Of a stretch of DNA of 40,833 nucleotides, positions 40,829-40,833 are shown piece after piece. The notes below the pieces were generated by a model, which was given only the letters and a program-made list of their open reading frames with translations, ran no database searches and had not been told where the DNA came from. How positions within the stretch are numbered: position 1 is the stretch's first letter; each line of letters starts with the position of its first letter. Source of the DNA: Oscillospiraceae bacterium (GTDB lineage: Bacteria > Bacillota > Clostridia > Oscillospirales > Ruminococcaceae); the NCBI GenBank assembly GCA_009786985.1, contig WRGW01000105.1, forward strand, positions 1 through 40,833, read 5' to 3'. Made by a program: the position numbers and the translations under genes.

Positions 40829-40833
40829 TAAAA

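Overview
The window is AT-rich bacterial chromosomal DNA. It most likely comes from an anaerobic Firmicute of the class Clostridia, probably an uncultured or gut Oscillospirales-like lineage. The evidence is the rimP-nusA-ylxR-ylxQ-infB-rbfA-nrnA-truB-ribF operon, an hprK-murB-rapZ run, a clostridial-type OGG glycosylase, a long-form LeuA, paired M42 peptidases, strong SD sequences and sigma-A promoters of the TTGACA-17-TATAAT type. Assignment below class level is inference. About 40 genes fill nearly all of the DNA, and there are no rRNA, tRNA, phage or transposase genes. Alternative starts are frequent: TTG for truB, gltX, murB, an ABC permease, an ECF S component and pyrB, and GTG for ylxQ, a kinase and an M42 peptidase.

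Layout. 1-4.95 kb: a DUF6062-type Cys-rich protein diverges from an OGG-type DNA glycosylase. These are followed by a zinc-ribbon membrane protein, an SCP2-domain protein, an orphan ParA and an unknown helical protein. 5.0-15 kb: a perfect sigma-A promoter with a leader hairpin starts the rimP-to-ribF translation and RNA-maturation operon, which runs into gltX. 15-19.9 kb: an ABC exporter set (ATPase, permease, GldG-like protein, DUF4340 protein) is translationally coupled to gltX. 19.9-20.34 kb: a gene-free array of palindromes, then gtrA. 20.8-24.1 kb (minus): hprK-murB-rapZ. 24.1-24.6 kb: a thioredoxin-fold protein without active-site cysteines, behind a leader with a terminator-like hairpin. 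24.7-29.2 kb (minus): a chemoreceptor, then a three-gene ABC-2 transporter. 29.3-37.7 kb (minus): pyrB, a uridine-kinase-like P-loop kinase, an ECF S component, nadE, an AI-2E family permease, leuA and two M42 aminopeptidases. 37.7-40.5 kb (minus): a lipoprotein, a YibE/F membrane protein and a secreted membrane-anchored protein. The right edge carries a terminator, a palindrome and a consensus promoter for a gene outside the window.

The most distinctive feature is a population of small non-coding palindromic elements in the intergenic spaces. At least four families are present. A: three hairpin copies ending in GTTCGG/CCGAAC. B: nested GC-rich hairpins, one copy split by another hairpin. C and D: two families with different terminal inverted repeats, of which the 163- and 166-bp members share a collinear core. 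There is also a 61-bp hairpin unit repeated three times. Several elements lie between a recognisable promoter and its gene (hprK, the lipoprotein operon), and one supplies the last codons and stop of murB. Other points worth a second look are a PyrB with a C-terminal PyrI-like four-cysteine zinc module but no PyrI nucleotide-binding domain, a cysteine-less thioredoxin, and a RapZ whose Walker A lysine is arginine.
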